Shown here: in pieces, positions 45,439-55,717 of the stretch
How the letters are laid out: each line of letters begins with the position of its first letter
Position numbering within the stretch: position 1 is the stretch's first letter
DNA from: Prostheceraeus crozeri
Taxonomy: Eukaryota; Platyhelminthes; Polycladida; Euryleptidae
Direction: 5' to 3'
Length of the DNA stretch: 64,000 nucleotides
Assembly (NCBI GenBank): GCA_907163375.1
Contig: CAJQUW010005788.1
Coordinates: 62,001-126,000, forward strand
Notes under the pieces: generated by a model
The model's input: only the letters and a program-made list of their open reading frames with translations
Told to the model about the DNA's origin: nothing
Database searches by the model: none
Position numbers and translations under genes: made by a program

Positions 45439-46040
45439 GGTGACCATTTTCGCTCTAGGATCAGAGTACATCGCCAACAAGTTCGGTGCAAGAGCTACCA
45501 AAATCTTCTTGTAAGCGAACATATATCGATATGTGCGAAAGATCATAAGCCTCCCTTTTACGCTATGCCACTTGTCAAATTACTAAGTAATAGTAGTAGG
45601 TTTGTACGAGAGGAAAAAGAAAAGCGATGCATTAAAATCTTAAAACCATCATTGAATAAGATGATTGATAAGTGAGCTATGTTATTATCTATTTTTATTA
45701 CTGATTTCTATTCCTATATTCTACGAGATTCGATGCACTGATTTTGAAATTTATGTTGTGTAGTATATACTGTACTATGAATAAATTTATTTGCCCGTGA
45801 CAAGCCTGACTGACAGGTGAAACCGGTTTGGGCTATATCATTTGTTTTTCTTTGCAATTTCTGAATGATTTTATTTTCACTTATTTTTGTCCATTTTGAA
45901 ATTACTTCTCTTTGTTTATACATATATATGTTTATGCTGACGATTTCTATATATTTATATATTGTTGTCTGATGATCGGTGGCATTCATGTCATCCGTGA
46001 AACTTTAAGAAACAACAATGAATGATCTAGCTGAAATTTT
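45439..46040 (+). mobile_element. PLE-C, 3' remnant of another Penelope-like element
   Basis: The sequence reads in frame from 45439 as the end of a GIY-YIG endonuclease: G-D-H-F-R-S-R-I-R-V-H-R-Q-Q, then P-P-F-Y-A-M-P-L-V-K-L-L, then R-E-E-K-E-K-R-C-I-K-I-L-K-P-S-L-N, stop at 45673-45675. These align with the PLE-A end (R-I-H-K-E-Q; F-P-F-Y-K-M; K-V-K-E-R-Y-F-I-D-L-F-H-P-K-L). About 365 nt of 3' sequence with a hammerhead motif follow, up to a (TA)n tract. Confidence 0.85.
45961..46019 (+). ncRNA. Hammerhead ribozyme-like motif of PLE-C
   Basis: Helix I pairs ATTGTTGT (45961-45968) with ACAACAAT (46012-46019), a perfect 8 bp. The core CTGATGA (45969-45975) matches consensus exactly. Helix II is CGG-TGGCA (45977-45984) with TGTCA-CCG (45989-45997, one bulged T), loop TTCA, with a U-U apposition next to the core. 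GAA is at 45999-46001. Helix III would be a minimal A-C-loop-G. The base opposite A15.1 is A (46010) instead of the required U, so this copy is likely weak or inactive. The 59-nt unit lies 286 nt after the endonuclease stop. Confidence 0.7.
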
Positions 46041-46042
46041 AT

Positions 46043-46099
<57 letters not shown>
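46041..46099. repeat. (TA)n microsatellite at the 3' edge of the PLE-A array
   Basis: About 29 TA units with one TG interruption. The PLE-A1 3' end begins immediately after it on the minus strand. Confidence 0.95.
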
Positions 46100-46103
<4 letters not shown>

Positions 46104-46192
46104 CAATAATAGTAAGAACTCAGTATTTGGAAATGTATATAAAAAGTTTGAATGCAAAAAACCAAACGAATGAAACTTTCAAGAAAACTTGA

Positions 46193-46247
46193 TTTTTCAG
46201 CACGAGCGCTTTCATGTATTGTGCATACAATCTTCAGGTGCATAAAA
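46193..46247 (-). ncRNA. Hammerhead ribozyme motif of PLE-A1
   Basis: Same 55-nt motif as described at 60581-60635, with helix II in its G-C form (TGTAT/ATACA). Located 65 nt after the RT-EN stop codon on the minus strand. Confidence 0.75.
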
Positions 46248-46311
46248 GTGACATCAAAATCTTTTTAAAATTCATATCAGTACATACATAAAAAGTTCAT
46301 AGAAATTCATG

Positions 46312-48542
46312 TTACTTGGCGTTCAGCTTGGGATGGAATAGGTCAATAAAATATCTTTCTTTAACTTTTCTAAAAATATCTGTGACATTATGCATCTTGT
46401 AAAAAGGGAAGATGGTAAAACGTCCATGGCTGCATTCATCTAAATGTTTACTTAAACTAATTTTACGGTATTCTGGAATGTTAATTTGCTCCTTGTGGAT
46501 TCTACAACGTTCTCTTATTGTGTTACCTGTTTCGCCAATATAAAACTCATTACAACTGGTACACGTAATTACATAAATGACGTTTTGAGTCGAACAATTC
46601 ATGTTATTTTTGATTTGAAATTGTTGATCATTGAAGTTGTATGTGTTACCTTCTCTCAAATAATCACATGTTCCACATCTTGCATCATTACATTTCTTTA
46701 CGAGGAAATCACTATTTGTATAAAATTTCGATTTACACAATATGCGTTTTAAATTCGATGGTTGTCGCTTGCTATTAATGAATTTTTTGCTTTCAAATAT
46801 ACATTTAGTTTGTTGATCACTTTTCAAAGTTATATTAATAGAATTAATCATTGGATATATGTTTGTGTTTCTAGGATTGTGTGTAGATATAAAGGGTATG
46901 GTAAGTGCATTGTTACTTTTCGAATTCGCGTTTAGAAGTTCAGTTCTATTTAATTCTTTAGCTCGCTTAATACCATCTGAGATAAGTTCGTCAGGGTATG
47001 CTTGTTTTTGAAGAAACGTTTTCAATTCTGAAAGACGGGACTCTTTTCGAGATTCATCATTCACAATAGTGCAGATTCTTCTGGCAAGGTTATATGGGAT
47101 GGCTCTTTTGGTATGCCTGGGATGATTGGAGTTGAAATGGAGGTATTGTTGAGTGTCTGTAGTTTTATAAAAAACATCTGTCACAACTTTGTCATTTTTC
47201 TTCATTATCAAAATATCCAAAAAAGAGATTTGTTCTTCGTTCGTTTCCATTGTAAATTGTAAATTGCAGTTCAGTTGATTAAGTATTTGATTAAAGATTC
47301 TCAATTTTTCATTGTCAAAAATCCAGATGATGAAGCAATCATCGAGATACCTCTTCCAGTTTTTCTTCACATACTCACAATCTTCTTCACCCCATAAGTT
47401 TCTTATTTTGTCATATAGTTGAATTTCTAAGTAAGCAAGGGTAAGGGTTGCATAGGTTGGGGCAACAACTGTACCCATTGCTGTACCTTTTACTTGCGCA
47501 TAAAAGTCATTTCCAAAGGAGAAATTGTTGTTTGTTAGTACCAACTTTAAACTTTCAATGATAAATTCTTGTTGAAAACGTTCATTGATAACGTTCGAAT
47601 GTAGAGATGTCCAATATTTAATTGATTCTATGCCTAAGTCATGGGGAATATTGGTGTACAAGCTCACTACATCGAAGGTAACCAGCTTGGCATTTTCATC
47701 AATGGAGTCTGGTAAGAATTTTAGGAAGTCTAAGTCATCTTTCACGAAGCTTTCTACAAATTGACATAAGGGTTTCAACAATATATCCAATAATCTACTC
47801 AAGCGTTGTGTCGGACAATTAGGACCACCAACAATTGGTCGAAAAGTCAAATCATGAGGGCTGACGTTTTGTATATACTCGGAGTTTTGTTCATTGATTG
47901 AGTTTCTGATCGATGAGGATTTATGGATTTTAGGTAGACCGTAGAAATTACTTTCTTTACTTTCGAATTTAGTTAAGTAGTCCTTTTCTTTCGTAGTAAG
48001 AGTTTGTGATATTGGGTTTTTGATTAACTTTTTTATCTTTATCATTGTTTTTCTATCGGCATCTTCATTGACTTGTGAATAGAAGTTTGAATCACTTAGC
48101 ATATTTTTGATATGCATTTCATAAAACTCTTTGTCCATAACAACTACGGCTCCTCCCTTGTCGGCTTCTTTGATAATGATGCTTTCATCAGACGATAGGC
48201 TGCGTAATGCATTTTTTTCTTTGATGCTTATATTTCCTTTTATTTTCTTTTTCCCATTGTTCAGATCAACACATTCCAATGTATCACATAATGTATCCAA
48301 CAAGTGGTTTCTCCCTCTTGGAGGATTAAAATTAGACTGATTTTGAATCAAGTTAATGCGTTTGTCACAGCTTCATGAAAAAATTCAGATAGTCTTAAAC
48401 GCCTGGTGTAAGTTTTGATATCTGTTGAAAGTTCACAATTATTTCCTCGTGGAGTAGGGGCAAATTTGAGACCTTTGGATAATAGTGTGATTTCTGCATC
48501 ATTCAATGGTCGATGAGATAGATTAATAATTTTTGGCTTCAC
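46312..48542 (-). pseudogene. PLE-A1 ORF2: reverse transcriptase plus GIY-YIG endonuclease, one frame break
   Basis: The main frame (679 codons from 48351) holds the PLE RT: N-F-Y-G-L-P-K-I-H-K (about 135-144), F-R-P-I-V-G-G, F-D-V-V-S-L-Y-T-N-I-P (226-236), A-M-G-T-V-V-A-P-T-Y (291-300) and the catalytic Y-L-D-D (335-338). A Cys cluster (C-N-D-A-R-C-G-T-C, 554-562) precedes the GIY-YIG nuclease: V-I-Y (591-593), C-T-S-C (597-600), Y-I-G (604-606), Arg 613, His 619, His 636, Glu 665. The two Cys and two His are the CCHH signature of canonical EN+ PLEs. A one-base difference from copy A5 near 48350 separates the first 64 codons. The RT copies element RNA primed at DNA nicked by the EN. Confidence 0.93.
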
Positions 48543-49762
48543 ATCAGGTATTCCATTTGTTTCTTTGTTCTCCGTTGAGGTATTCTCCTCGCAGCATTCA
48601 TCTTGCCTCCCCCTAAAAAATGATTTTGGGGGTGTTGAATATGAAGATTTTGAGGATTCTCATTTCTTGCATGTTCGGCATCATACTGGTTTCGTGAGTT
48701 CAAACGAGTAGGTGGATACATGTAAGTTTGAGATACATGTGTAGGCTGGTATCGACGAGAATAGCGTTGATGTTGATAATTGAATTCACCTTGTCGGTAT
48801 CGATGATCTCTGTTTGTTGAGCCATGATAATTTCGAATTGGTTTGTTTGGATTTGTCTTTTGGAAGTTTCGTGAATTATATTGATAGTTGTATTGTCGTC
48901 TATTATAATTTGGTTGAAATTGATTTTGCATGCTGTTTTTAACTACAGATGCATAAGTCTTCCTCTCACTTGGTGCAGTATAGTTCATGCTGTCATTATT
49001 ACGAGATTTAATCGTGTCTGTTCCATAACGTCTTTCATAATCTAGTAGCCAGGACTCAGTATATCTCCAGCGGTTGTATGAGACATTTTCTTCCTTTTTA
49101 CAGTCGATTGACCACATTTGTAATAACATTTCATTGACAATCCCTGTTGAAGAATTATTTATGATGTTGATCATTTCATAGTCACAATCATTCACATCTT
49201 TCAAGTGTTTTTCTGATCTTGAGTAAAGAATTTGAATTTCACCATTCATTCTTTGTATTGCAACACTTGTTCGAATTTTGTTTTCCTCTTTCGGTTCATT
49301 TTTGATATGTTTCATTCTGAATTTCATTGGAAGCACTGGATTTTCTCTGTCCACCCAATTTTCATACATTTGAGCCATCCGCTCATTGCGTAACTTGTGC
49401 CAATAGGACATTTTTCGCTTTTCGAGATAATCTTGCCACTCGTACATCATTTTCATTTTGATCTTCTCCGCTTCTCTTTTTAGAGTTAACTCGTTGACTT
49501 CACTTTGAATTTGTTGTTGTTGAATTATAGTTTTTGATTCTTCTAGTTGTTTGGCTTGAGTGGGAGAGTGAATTTCTTCATTTTCCTTCTGCTCATGTTC
49601 ATTGCATTTCTTCTGATTCAAAATCTCACATAGAAGTTCATTTGTAGTTATTATTTTGTCAATGATAATATTCATTTTATTCATCATTGTTTCAAAATAT
49701 TCCTTCTCATCCTTTTCCTTTTTTGAGCTGTCACTGTTTGCTTTTCGTTGATTTTTTGTCAT
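48539..49762 (-). CDS. PLE-A1 ORF1, 407-aa coiled-coil/Asn-Arg-rich protein
   Basis: Same protein as in A5 (60751-61974), with one residue differing near the C-terminus. Intact in this copy. The -1 frameshift heptamer lies at 48614-48620 (minus strand), 25 codons before the ORF1 stop. Confidence 0.85.
   Translation of the reverse strand: MTKNQRKANSDSSKKEKDEKEYFETMMNKMNIIIDKIITTNELLCEILNQKKCNEHEQKENEEIHSPTQAKQLEESKTIIQQQQIQSEVNELTLKREAEKIKMKMMYEWQDYLEKRKMSYWHKLRNERMAQMYENWVDRENPVLPMKFRMKHIKNEPKEENKIRTSVAIQRMNGEIQILYSRSEKHLKDVNDCDYEMINIINNSSTGIVNEMLLQMWSIDCKKEENVSYNRWRYTESWLLDYERRYGTDTIKSRNNDSMNYTAPSERKTYASVVKNSMQNQFQPNYNRRQYNYQYNSRNFQKTNPNKPIRNYHGSTNRDHRYRQGEFNYQHQRYSRRYQPTHVSQTYMYPPTRLNSRNQYDAEHARNENPQNLHIQHPQNHFLGGGKMNAARRIPQRRTKKQMEYLM
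48614..48620 (-). promoter_or_regulatory. Candidate -1 ribosomal frameshift site (U UUU UUA), PLE-A1
   Basis: The heptamer is in the correct phase of ORF1 and leads into the ORF2 frame. See the A5 site at 61893-61899 for the full reasoning. Confidence 0.65.
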
Positions 49763-49877
49763 CGCAAATACTGGTAATGAATACAGAACAATAATAGTAA
49801 GAACTCAGTATTTGGAAATGTATATAAAAAGTTTGAATGCAAAAAACCAAACGAATGAAACTTTCAAGAAAACTTGA

Positions 49878-49932
49878 TTTTTCAGCACGAGCGCTTTCAT
49901 GTATTGTGCATACAATCTTCAGGTGCATAAAA
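49878..49932 (-). ncRNA. Hammerhead ribozyme motif of PLE-A2
   Basis: Identical in all core and helix positions to the A1 copy. It sits between the A2 RT-EN stop and the A1 ORF1 start, so self-cleavage here and at 46193 or 53564 would release unit-length RNA. Confidence 0.75.
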
Positions 49933-49996
49933 GTGATATCAAAATCTTTTTAAAATTCATATCAGTACATACATAAAAAGTTCATAGAAATTCATG

Positions 49997-52228
49997 TTAC
50001 TTGGCGTTCAGCTTGGGATGGAATAGGTCAATAAAATATCTTTCTTTAACTTTTCTAAAAATATCTGTGACATTATGCATCTTGTAAAAAGGGAAGATGG
50101 TAAAACGTCCATGGCTGCATTCATCTAAATGTTTACTTAAACTAATTTTACGGTATTCTGGAATGTTAATTTGCTCCTTGTGGATTCTATAACGTCCTCT
50201 TATTGTGTTACCTGTTTCGCCAATATAAAACTCATTACAACTGGTACACGTAATTACATAAATGACGTTTTGAGTCGAACAATTCATGTTATTTTTGATT
50301 TGAAATTGTTGATCATTGAAGTTGTATGTGTTACCTTCTCTCAAATAATCACATGTTCCACATCTTGCATCATTACATTTCTTTACGAGGAAATCACTAT
50401 TTGTATAAAATTTCGATTTACACAATATGCGTTTTAAATTCGATGGTTGTCGCTTGCTATTAATGAATTTTTTGCTTTCAAATATACATTTAGTTTGTTG
50501 ATCACTTTTCAAAGTTATATTAATAGAATTAATCATTGGATATATGTTTGTGTTTCTAGGATTGTGTGTAGATATAAAGGGTATGGTAAGTGCATTGTTA
50601 CTTTTCGAATTCGCGTTTAGAAGTTCAGTTCTATTTAATTCTTTAGCTCGCTTAATACCATCTGAGATAAGTTCGTCAGGGTATGCTTGTTTTTGAAGAA
50701 ACGTTTTCAATTCTGAAAGACGGGACTCTTTTCGAGATTCATCATTCACAATAGTGCAGATTCTTCTGGCAAGGTTATATGGGATGGCTCTTTTGGTATG
50801 CCTGGGATGATTGGAGTTGAAATGGAGGTATTGTTGAGTGTCTGTAGTTTTATAAAAAACATCTGTCACAACTTTGTCATTTTTCTTCATTATCAAAATA
50901 TCCAAAAAAGAGATTTGTTCTTCGTTCGTTTCCATTGTAAATTGTAAATTGCAGTTCAGTTGATTAAGTATTTGATTAAAGATTCTCAATTTTTCATTGT
51001 CAAAAATCCAGATGATGAAGCAATCATCGAGATACCTCTTCCAGTTTTTCTTCACATACTCACAATCTTCTTCACCCCATAAGTTTCTTATTTTGTCATA
51101 TAGTTGAATTTCTAAGTAAGCAAGGGTAAGGGTTGCATAGGTTGGGGCAACAACTGTACCCATTGCTGTACCTTTTACTTGCGCATAAAAGTCATTTCCA
51201 AAGGAGAAATTGTTGTTTGTTAGTACCAACTTTAAACTTTCAATGATAAATTCTTGTTGAAAACGTTCATTGATAACGTTCGAATGTAGAGATGTCCAAT
51301 ATTTAATTGATTCTATGCCTAAGTCATGGGGAATATTGGTGTACAAGCTCACTACATCGAAGGTAACCAGCTTGGCATTTTCATCAATGGAGTCTGGTAA
51401 GAATTTTAGGAAGTCTAAGTCATCTTTCACGAAGCTTTCTACAAATTGACATAAGGGTTTCAACAATATATCCAATAATCTACTCAAGCGTTGTGTCGGA
51501 CAATTAGGACCACCAACAATTGGTCGAAAAGTCAAATCATGAGGGCTGACGTTTTGTATATACTCGGAGTTTTGTTCATTGATTGAGTTTCTGATCGATG
51601 AGGATTTATGGATTTTAGGTAGACCGTAGAAATTACTTTCTTTACTTTCGAATTTAGTTAAGTAGTCCTTTTCTTTCGTAGTAAGAGTTTGTGATATTGG
51701 GTTTTTGATTAACTTTTTTATCTTTATCATTGTTTTTTCTATCGGCATCTTCATTGACTTGTGAATAGAAGTTTGAATCACTTAGCATATTTTTGATATG
51801 CATTTCATAAAACTCTTTGTCCATAACAACTACGGCTCCTCCCTTGTCGGCTTCTTTGATAATGATGCTTTCATCAGACGATAGGCTGCGTAATGCATTT
51901 TTTTCTTTGATGCTTATATTTCCTTTTATTTTCTTTTTCCCATTGTTCAGATCAACACATTCCAATGTATCACATAATGTATCCAACAAGTGGTTTCTCC
52001 CTCTTGGAGGATTAAAATTAGACTGATTTTGAATCAAGTTAATGCGTTTGTCACAGCTTCATGAAAAAATTCAGATAGTCTTAAACGCCTGGTGTAAGTT
52101 TTGATATCTGTTGAAAGTTCACAATTATTTCCTCGTGGAGTAGGGGCAAATTTGAGACCTTTGGATAATAGTGTGATTTCTGCATCATTCAATGGTCGAT
52201 GAGATAGATTAATAATTTTTGGCTTCAC
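49997..52228 (-). pseudogene. PLE-A2 ORF2: RT plus GIY-YIG endonuclease, a few frame breaks
   Basis: The same protein as in A1, from the pre-RT segment (52228) to the endonuclease end (49997). The conserved RT core, Y-L-D-D and the complete endonuclease with its CCHH residues are in one long frame (51781 to 49997). The N-terminal RT segment is split off by single-base length differences relative to A1 and A5, giving about two breaks. Not functional as a full protein. Confidence 0.92.
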
Positions 52229-53448
52229 ATCAGGTATTCCATTTGTTTCTTTGTTCTCCGTTGAGGTATTCTCCTCGCAGCATTCATCTTGCCTCCCCCT
52301 AAAAAATGATTTTGGGGGTGTTGAATATGAAGATTTTGAGGATTCTCATTTCTTGCATGTTCGGCATCATACTGGTTTCGTGAGTTCAAACGAGTAGGTG
52401 GATACATGTAAGTTTGAGATACATGTGTAGGCTGGTATCGACGAGAATAGCGTTGATGTTGATAATTGAATTCACCTTGTCGGTATCGATGATCTCTGTT
52501 TGTTGAGCCATGATAATTTCGAATTGGTTTGTTTGGATTTGTCTTTTGGAAGTTTCGTGAATTATATTGATAATTGTATTGTCGTCTATTATAATTTGGT
52601 TGAAATTGATTTTGCATGCTGTTTTTAACTACAGATGCATAAGTCTTCCTCTCACTTGGTGCAGTATAGTTCATGCTGTCATTATTACGAGATTTAATCG
52701 TGTCTGTTCCATAACGTCTTTCATAATCTAGTAGCCAGGACTCAGTATATCTCCAGCGGTTGTATGAGACATTTTCTTCCTTTTTACAGTCGATTGACCA
52801 CATTTGTAGTAACATTTCATTGACAATCCCTGTTGAAGAATTATTTATGATGTTGATCATTTCATAGTCACAATCATTCACATCTTTCAAGTGTTTTTCT
52901 GATCTTGAGTAAAGAATTTGAATTTCACCATTCATTCTTTGTATTGCAACACTTGTTCGAATTTTGTTTTCCTCTTTCGGTTCATTTTTGATATGTTTCA
53001 TTCTGAATTTCATTGGAAGCACTGGATTTTCTCTGTCCACCCAATTTTCATACATTTGAGCCATCCGCTCATTGCGTAACTTGTGCCAATAGGACATTTT
53101 TCGCTTTTCGAGATAATCTTGCCACTCGTACATCATTTTCATTTTGATCTTCTCCGCTTCTCTTTTTAGAGTTAACTCGTTGACTTCACTTTGAATTTGT
53201 TGTTGTTGAATTATAGTTTTTGATTCTTCTAGTTGTTTGGCTTGAGTGGGAGAGTGAATTTCTTCATTTTCCTTCTGCTCATGTTCATTGCATTTCTTCT
53301 GATTCAAAATCTCACATAGAAGTTCATTTGTAGTTATTATTTTGTCAATGATAATATTCATTTTATTCATCATTGTTTCAAAATATTCCTTCTCATCCTT
53401 TTCCTTTTTTGAGCTGTCACTGTTTGCTTTTCGTTGATTTTTTGTCAT
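52225..53448 (-). CDS. PLE-A2 ORF1, 407-aa protein
   Basis: Same protein sequence as A1 ORF1. The frameshift heptamer is at 52300-52306 on the minus strand. Intact in this copy. Confidence 0.85.
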   Translation of the reverse strand: MTKNQRKANSDSSKKEKDEKEYFETMMNKMNIIIDKIITTNELLCEILNQKKCNEHEQKENEEIHSPTQAKQLEESKTIIQQQQIQSEVNELTLKREAEKIKMKMMYEWQDYLEKRKMSYWHKLRNERMAQMYENWVDRENPVLPMKFRMKHIKNEPKEENKIRTSVAIQRMNGEIQILYSRSEKHLKDVNDCDYEMINIINNSSTGIVNEMLLQMWSIDCKKEENVSYNRWRYTESWLLDYERRYGTDTIKSRNNDSMNYTAPSERKTYASVVKNSMQNQFQPNYNRRQYNYQYNSRNFQKTNPNKPIRNYHGSTNRDHRYRQGEFNYQHQRYSRRYQPTHVSQTYMYPPTRLNSRNQYDAEHARNENPQNLHIQHPQNHFLGGGKMNAARRIPQRRTKKQMEYLM

Positions 53449-53563
53449 CGCAAATACTGGTAATGAATACAGAACAATAATAGTAAGAACTCAGTATTTG
53501 GAAATGTATATAAAAAGTTTGAATGCAAAAAACCAAACGAATGAAACTTTCAAGAAAACTTGA

Positions 53564-53618
53564 TTTTTCAGCACGAGCGCTTTCATGTATTGTGCATACA
53601 ATCTTCAGGTGCATAAAA
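53564..53618 (-). ncRNA. Hammerhead ribozyme motif of PLE-A3
   Basis: Same 55-nt motif as in A1 and A2 with identical core and helices. Confidence 0.75.
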
Positions 53619-53682
53619 GTGATATCAAAATCTTTTTAAAATTCATATCAGTACATACATAAAAAGTTCATAGAAATTCATG

Positions 53683-54741
53683 TTACTTGGCGTTCAGCTT
53701 GGGATGGAATAGGTCAATAAAATATCTTTCTTTAACTTTTCTGAAAATATCTGTGGCATTATGCATCTTGTAAAAAGGGAAGATGGTAAAACGTCCATGG
53801 CTGCATTCATCTAAATGTTTACTTAAACTAATTTTACGGTATTCTGGAATGTTAATTTGCTCCTTGTGGATTCTACAACGTTCTCTTATTGTGTTACCTG
53901 TTTCGCCAATATAAAACTCATTACAACTGGTACACGTAATTACATAAATGACGTTTTGAGTCGAACAATTCATGTTATTTTTGATTTGAAATTGTTGATC
54001 ATTGAAGTTGTATGTGTTACCTTCTCTCAAATAATCACATGTTCCACATCTTGCATCATTACATTTCTTTACGAGGAAATCACTATTTGTATAAAATTTC
54101 GATTTACACAATATGCGTTTTAAATTCGATGGTTGTCGCTTGCTATTAATGAATTTTTTGCTTTCAAATATACATTTAGTTTGTTGATCACTTTTCAAAG
54201 TTATATTAATAGAATTAATCATTGGATATATGTTTGTGTTTCTAGGATTGTGTGTAGATATAAAGGGTATGGTAAGTGCATTGTTACTTTTCGAATTCGC
54301 GTTTAGAAGTTCAGTTCTATTTAATTCTTTAGCTCGCTTAATACCATCTGAGATAAGTTCGTCAGTGTATGCTTGTTTTTGAAGAAACGTTTTCAATTCT
54401 GAAAGACGGGACTCTTTTCGAGATTCATCATTCACAATAGTGCAGATTCTTCTGGCAAGGTTATATGGGATGGCTCTTTTGGTATGCCTGGGATGATTGG
54501 AGTTGAAATGGAGGTATTGTTGAGTGTCTGTAGTTTTATAAAAAACATCTGTCACAACTTTGTCATTTTTCTTCATTATCAAAATATCCAAAAAAGAGAT
54601 TTGTTCTTCGTTCGTTTCCATTGTAAATTGTAAATTGCAGTTCAGTTGATTAAGTATTTGATTAAAGATTCTCAATTTTTCATTGTCAAAAATCCAGATG
54701 ATGAAGCAATCATCGAGATACCTCTTCCAGTTTTTCTTCAC
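53683..54741 (-). CDS. PLE-A3 RT C-terminal part and endonuclease (partial)
   Basis: An open frame of 352 codons beginning K-K-N-W-K-R-Y-L-D-D and running through the intact GIY-YIG nuclease to the usual L-N-A-K end. The RT fingers and most of the palm are absent through 5' truncation, so RT activity is not expected. Confidence 0.9.
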   Translation of the reverse strand: MKKNWKRYLDDCFIIWIFDNEKLRIFNQILNQLNCNLQFTMETNEEQISFLDILIMKKNDKVVTDVFYKTTDTQQYLHFNSNHPRHTKRAIPYNLARRICTIVNDESRKESRLSELKTFLQKQAYTDELISDGIKRAKELNRTELLNANSKSNNALTIPFISTHNPRNTNIYPMINSINITLKSDQQTKCIFESKKFINSKRQPSNLKRILCKSKFYTNSDFLVKKCNDARCGTCDYLREGNTYNFNDQQFQIKNNMNCSTQNVIYVITCTSCNEFYIGETGNTIRERCRIHKEQINIPEYRKISLSKHLDECSHGRFTIFPFYKMHNATDIFRKVKERYFIDLFHPKLNAK

Positions 54742-54764
54742 ATACTCACAATCTTCTTCAGGAA

Positions 54765-55717
54765 TACCTGATGTGAAGCCAAATATTATTAATCTATCTC
54801 ATCGACCATTGAATGATGCAGAAATCACACTATTATCCAAAGGTCTCAAATTTGCCCCTACTCCACGAGGAAATAATTGTGAACTTTCAACAGATATCAA
54901 AACTACACCAGGCGTTTAAGACTATCTGAATTTTTTTCATGAAGCTGTGACAAACGCATTAACTTGATTCAAAATCAGTCTAATTTTAATCCTCCAAGAG
55001 GGAGAAACCACTTGTTGGATACATTATGTGATACATTGGAATGTGTTGATCTGAACAATGGGAAAAAGAAAATAAAAGGAAATTAAGCATCAAAGAAAAA
55101 AATGCATTACGCAGCCTATCGTCTGATGAAAGCATCATTATCAAAGAAGCCGACAAGGGAGGAGCCGTAGTTGTTATGGACAAAGAGTTTTATGAAATGC
55201 ATATCAAAAATATGCTAAGTGATTCAAACTTCTATTCACAAGTCAATGAAGATGCCGATAGAAAAACAATGATAAAGATAAAAAAGTTAATCAAAAACCC
55301 AATATCACAAACTCTTACTACGAAAGAAAAGGACTACTTAACTAAATTCGAAAGTAAAGAAAGTAATTTCTACGGTCTACCTAAAATCCATAAATCCTCA
55401 TCGATCAGAAACTCAATCAATGAACAAAACTCCGAGTATATACAAAACGTCAGCCCTCATGATTTGACTTTTCGACCAATTGTTGGTGGTCCTAATTGTC
55501 CGACACAACGCTTGAGTAGATTATTGGATATATTGTTGAAACCCTTATGTCAATTTGTAGAAAGCTTCGTGAAAGATGACTTAGACTTCCTAAAATTCTT
55601 ACCAGACTCCATTGATGAAAATGCCAAGCTGGTTACCTTCGATGTAGTGAGCTTGTACACCAATATTCCCCATGACTTAGGCATAGAATCAATTAAATAT
55701 TGGACATCTCTACATTC
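54765..55717 (+). mobile_element. PLE-A4, first part (5'-truncated; continues at 59218)
   Basis: This copy begins exactly at the ORF1/ORF2 junction (G-I-P-D-V-K-P) and runs to Y-W-T-S-L-H-S, where PLE-D is inserted. It has lost ORF1. The ORF2 N-terminal part has a few breaks. The frame from 55176 to the insertion is open and holds F-Y-G-L-P-K-I-H-K and F-D-V-V-S-L-Y. The right half resumes after the 14-bp duplicated target (55704-55717 and 59218-59231). Confidence 0.93.

Larger units (their letters stand above)
46100..49784 (-). mobile_element. PLE-A1, full-length Penelope-like unit (minus strand)
   Basis: A 3685-bp unit: ORF1 (48539-49762), ORF2 (46312 to about 48620), and a 3' region with a hammerhead (46193-46247). 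It is followed head-to-tail by A2 with no spacer. The repeat period between equivalent points of A1 and A2 is 3685 bp, and between A2 and A3 3686 bp. Identity is very high, with only scattered substitutions and single-base indels, so the array is young. The outer 3' end rests on a (TA)n tract. Confidence 0.95.
49785..53470 (-). mobile_element. PLE-A2, full-length unit (minus strand)
   Basis: Second 3686-bp unit of the array: ORF1 at 52225-53448 and the RT-EN region at 49997-52228. It differs from A1 by a handful of substitutions and indels. It abuts A1 at 49784/49785 and A3 at 53470/53471. Confidence 0.95.
53471..54764 (-). mobile_element. PLE-A3, 5'-truncated unit, joined head-to-head with A4
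   Basis: This copy carries the 3' region, the endonuclease and RT only up to just before the Y-L-D-D box (E-E-D-C-E-Y-V-K-K-N-W, near 54740). At 54764 the sequence flips into the plus-strand copy A4. Confidence 0.95.

Noticed and set aside
46041-46099. (TA)n run as a telomeric or centromeric repeat
   Set aside because: It is a short microsatellite at a PLE boundary and has no telomere-type unit.
46486-46752. 88-codon open frame on the strand opposite PLE-A ORF2, repeated at 50171-50437, 53857-54123 and 60076-60342
   Set aside because: It recurs only because the PLE-A copies are nearly identical. It lies antisense to the endonuclease/linker coding region and has no start context or motif of its own.
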